This document shows positions 61,986-64,000 of a stretch of 64,000 bases of DNA, piece after piece. The DNA is from Climacteris rufus (Eukaryota; Chordata; Aves; Passeriformes; Climacteridae). The translations under genes and the position numbers were made by a program. The stretch is taken from the NCBI GenBank assembly GCA_013398175.1, contig VZRZ01001244.1, forward strand, positions 381,939-445,938, given 5' to 3'. Below the pieces are notes generated by a model. The model was given only the letters and a program-made list of their open reading frames with translations. It had not been told where the DNA came from and searched no databases. The stretch's first letter is position 1. Every line of letters begins with the position of its first letter.

Positions 61986-62062
61986 TCACAGAATTTGGAA
62001 GGGATACACAATCATTGAGTCCAACTCTTTAAGTGAATAGCCTACACAGGGATCAATCTATT
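61986..62062 (-). mobile_element. Short CR1 LINE 3' end
   Basis: About 75 bp of a minus-strand CR1 3' terminus, with ATCATTGAGTCCAACTCTTT and AAGTGAATAGCC matching a common bird CR1 subfamily. Confidence 0.75.
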
Positions 62063-62426
62063 TGGTTCTACCCTGAGCTAATCTCAGGGTTTTCCTGGGC
62101 ATGCCACTTCTGACTTTGATATTAGGGCTAGTAACTGTGAGGAGCTGTATTTGGAGGAACTGCATGTCAGACTCTGCTTCCTGCTGTGTAGGTAAAATTT
62201 TAAAGGATCAAATAACTGCAACTCTGAGTCAGCTGTGATTTCAAGTAAGGGTGCAAATCTGTTCACTGCATTTATCCTAATCTTTTCATTGTTTCTACTT
62301 CCATTTAATGGAGGGCAAAAGTGCATGAAAAAGTTTTTGTCTAAAATTGGGCCTGAAAGTGGGAGTTACTTTCTGGAGAGTTTGCCACTTGTAATTAGTC
62401 AGATCCACTGAGTGAGAATTGTAATG

Positions 62427-62645
62427 AAACACAAGAAGTTCCACCTCAACATGAGGATTTCTTTATACTGAGGGTGGCTGAGCCCTGGAAGAGGCTGCCC
62501 AGGGATGTTGTGGATCTCCCTCTCTGGAGACATTCTAAACCCACCTGGGCACGTTCCTGTGTAACCTGTTCTAGGTGACCCTGCCTTGCCAGGGGGGTGG
62601 ACTGGATGATCTCCAGAGGTCCCTTCCAACCCTAATGATCTTGTG
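62427..62645 (+). mobile_element. CR1 LINE 3' fragment
   Basis: Plus-strand CR1 3' UTR, recognisable from GAGGCTGCCCAGGGATGTTG through GGACTGGATGATCTCCAGAG to CCCTTCCAACCCTAATGATC. It is 5'-truncated and has no coding sequence left. Confidence 0.92.
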
Positions 62646-63269
62646 GTTTTTCACTGCTTTCATTAGTTCCAGAGAACAAATGCATTTATGAAATTTAGGT
62701 AATACTCTGGACCACATCTGTACTATAAACATAACAGTGAAACACCTTGTGTAAACATCTTAAAACATGTTTTGGTGCAGTATTTTCACTGAAAAATGCT
62801 CCCCAGACTTATTTTTGTGAAGTTACTCTCACTGCTCAGCTGACAGCTAAGTTCTTGGAAAAAGTTTATTAACTTTTGAAGGGAGAAAAATATTTTTATT
62901 TTTATAAAGGATATGTTTAAAAATACCACTCAGGTTTGCACTTTAAAAAATAGCTTTTTTTTACTAATTTTTTTCAGGAAGTTTCATTTTTTTAAAGGTG
63001 GGGAAAAGTTAGGAGTAAAAATTACCTTTAATCAAATTTTCAAATTAAAAATTAGCTGCACTATTTGATAGTGCACAGTTGCCTTGTATTTGAGGCTATT
63101 TCAGACAAATCTGTGGAGTGGTCCAGCTTTTAATGAAGTCTTATTGCATCGAATGTTTGAATAGTTTGTTTTCTTGTATCGCCAAATACCAGTCGTATGC
63201 TTCACATACTTCTACACCAGCATGTGAGCATTTGTTGACAGTGAACTAACCCTGCAATTGTCTGTGCTT
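62646..63269. other. AT-rich spacer before the second CpG island
   Basis: No recognised feature. Confidence 0.5.
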
Positions 63270-64000
63270 GCTCCACTGCGCAGGTTCAAGTGTTTTTAAA
63301 GCACTGGAGATATGCTGGAAGTATTCGGCCGGGCTCAGGGGCAGCAGTCGCTGCTCGACTTGTGGCTGAGCTGCCTCGGGGGAAGTGAGTAATACTGGAT
63401 GTGCCTTCTGTCCTGCTGTCTTTGTCTGGACACACGGGTCTGGCAGAGCTCAGCAGCCTGGCTTCTAAGTTTCTCGTGTGGAGCGTGCAAGCGCGACGCG
63501 TTCAGAACTGGAATTCTGAGTGCGCGACAAGGATCCCCCAGCAAGGAAGCCGCCTGTGACAGCACTGTGCAGGCAGACCCGCATTCCAGTGGGGCCATCA
63601 GGAGAAAGTTAAACCACCAGCGAGGGTGCGTTCCCAGCGCGGCTGCGGGGCAAAGGCCCCGTTCCTGAGGCCGTGCTGCGGAATTCCGGCGCTGGAGTTG
63701 CGCCGCGCCCCGGCCCGTGCTGCTGCCAGCGCCTCCCCACCGCCGACCCCCGCCCGGGGCCCCGTCCAGCGCCGCCACTCCGCGCAGCCACCGAGGGAAA
63801 CTCCCGTCCCCCTTGGACAAACGCTCCCTCCGCCCGGCGCTTATGGCGGGGCGGGAAGTCCGAGGGGCCGGCGGGGAGCGCGGGGCACTCCTCTGGGCAG
63901 GGGTGAGGCGCCTCCCGTCTCCAGTGCGGGAACGCCGAGCGCTGCCGGGCTCGCCTGGCCGGCAGCCACACAAAGCGTGGCGCTCCCCTCCCTTTGTCTG
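63270..64000 (+). promoter_or_regulatory. SYNCRIP: CpG island, probable SYNCRIP promoter (runs off window)
   Basis: CpG density rises from about 63320 and is high from 63480 to the end. An NRF1-like TGCGCAGG is at 63277-63284 and a GC/E2F-like GGGGCGGGAAG near 63847. A possible first exon ends at 63384 before GTGAGT. SYNCRIP encodes hnRNP Q, an RNA-binding protein, and in mammals lies downstream of SNHG5 in the same direction, at tens of kilobases. That order is from memory and no SYNCRIP coding exon is inside the window. The island could belong to an antisense or unrelated transcript. Confidence 0.5.

Noticed and set aside
63335..63973. Minus-strand open frame of 212 codons
   Set aside because: It lies wholly inside a CpG island, is rich in R, P, G and A as any GC-rich frame would be, overlaps other open frames and has no domain.

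Overview
The window is nuclear DNA from a bird. The repeats are CR1 LINE fragments in both orientations, two solo LTRs of an avian endogenous-retrovirus family, a third LTR-like block and a few microsatellites. There are no SINEs of mammalian type. The low repeat load and the LTR family suggest a modern bird, perhaps a songbird, but the species cannot be read from the sequence. No protein-coding gene is visible. The longest open frames have poor coding character and lie in CpG-rich, repeat or non-coding DNA.

Positions 1 to about 42.5 kb are an AT-rich gene desert. It holds CR1 fragments (about 4.67-5.06, 5.36-5.87, 10.55-10.70, 22.14-22.29, 32.26-32.36, 37.85-38.30, 41.19-41.44 and 41.72-42.42 kb), a solo LTR at 6.42-6.96 kb, an LTR-like block at 16.34-17.18 kb, an exact 134-bp tandem duplication at 7.91-8.18 kb and a (CATCT)17 microsatellite at 36.23 kb.

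The functional core starts at a CpG island at 42.56-43.34 kb. It has a CRE-like site, a TATA box at 42830, a pyrimidine-rich (TOP-type) start at about 42857-42865, and a 35-nt first exon with a strong donor at 42896. Downstream, 47736-47815 is a well-formed box C/D snoRNA that I recognise as SNORD50 (U50). A TOP promoter, a tiny first exon, several short non-coding exon candidates and an intronic SNORD50 together identify the bird counterpart of the snoRNA host gene SNHG5 on the + strand. It probably ends at an AATAAA at 49434. An intron at 45.89-46.13 kb holds a divergent SNORD50-like copy that keeps the box D half but has lost the main guide. A weaker candidate lies at 44.55 kb.

From 49.5 to 63 kb the DNA is non-coding and visibly rich in G+T on the + strand, with a second solo LTR (52.80-53.33 kb) and three CR1 fragments. 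A second CpG island begins at about 63.3 kb and runs off the right edge. In mammals SNHG5 lies next to and upstream of SYNCRIP in the same orientation, so this island is probably the SYNCRIP promoter. That is an inference from remembered gene order; no SYNCRIP coding sequence is inside the window.
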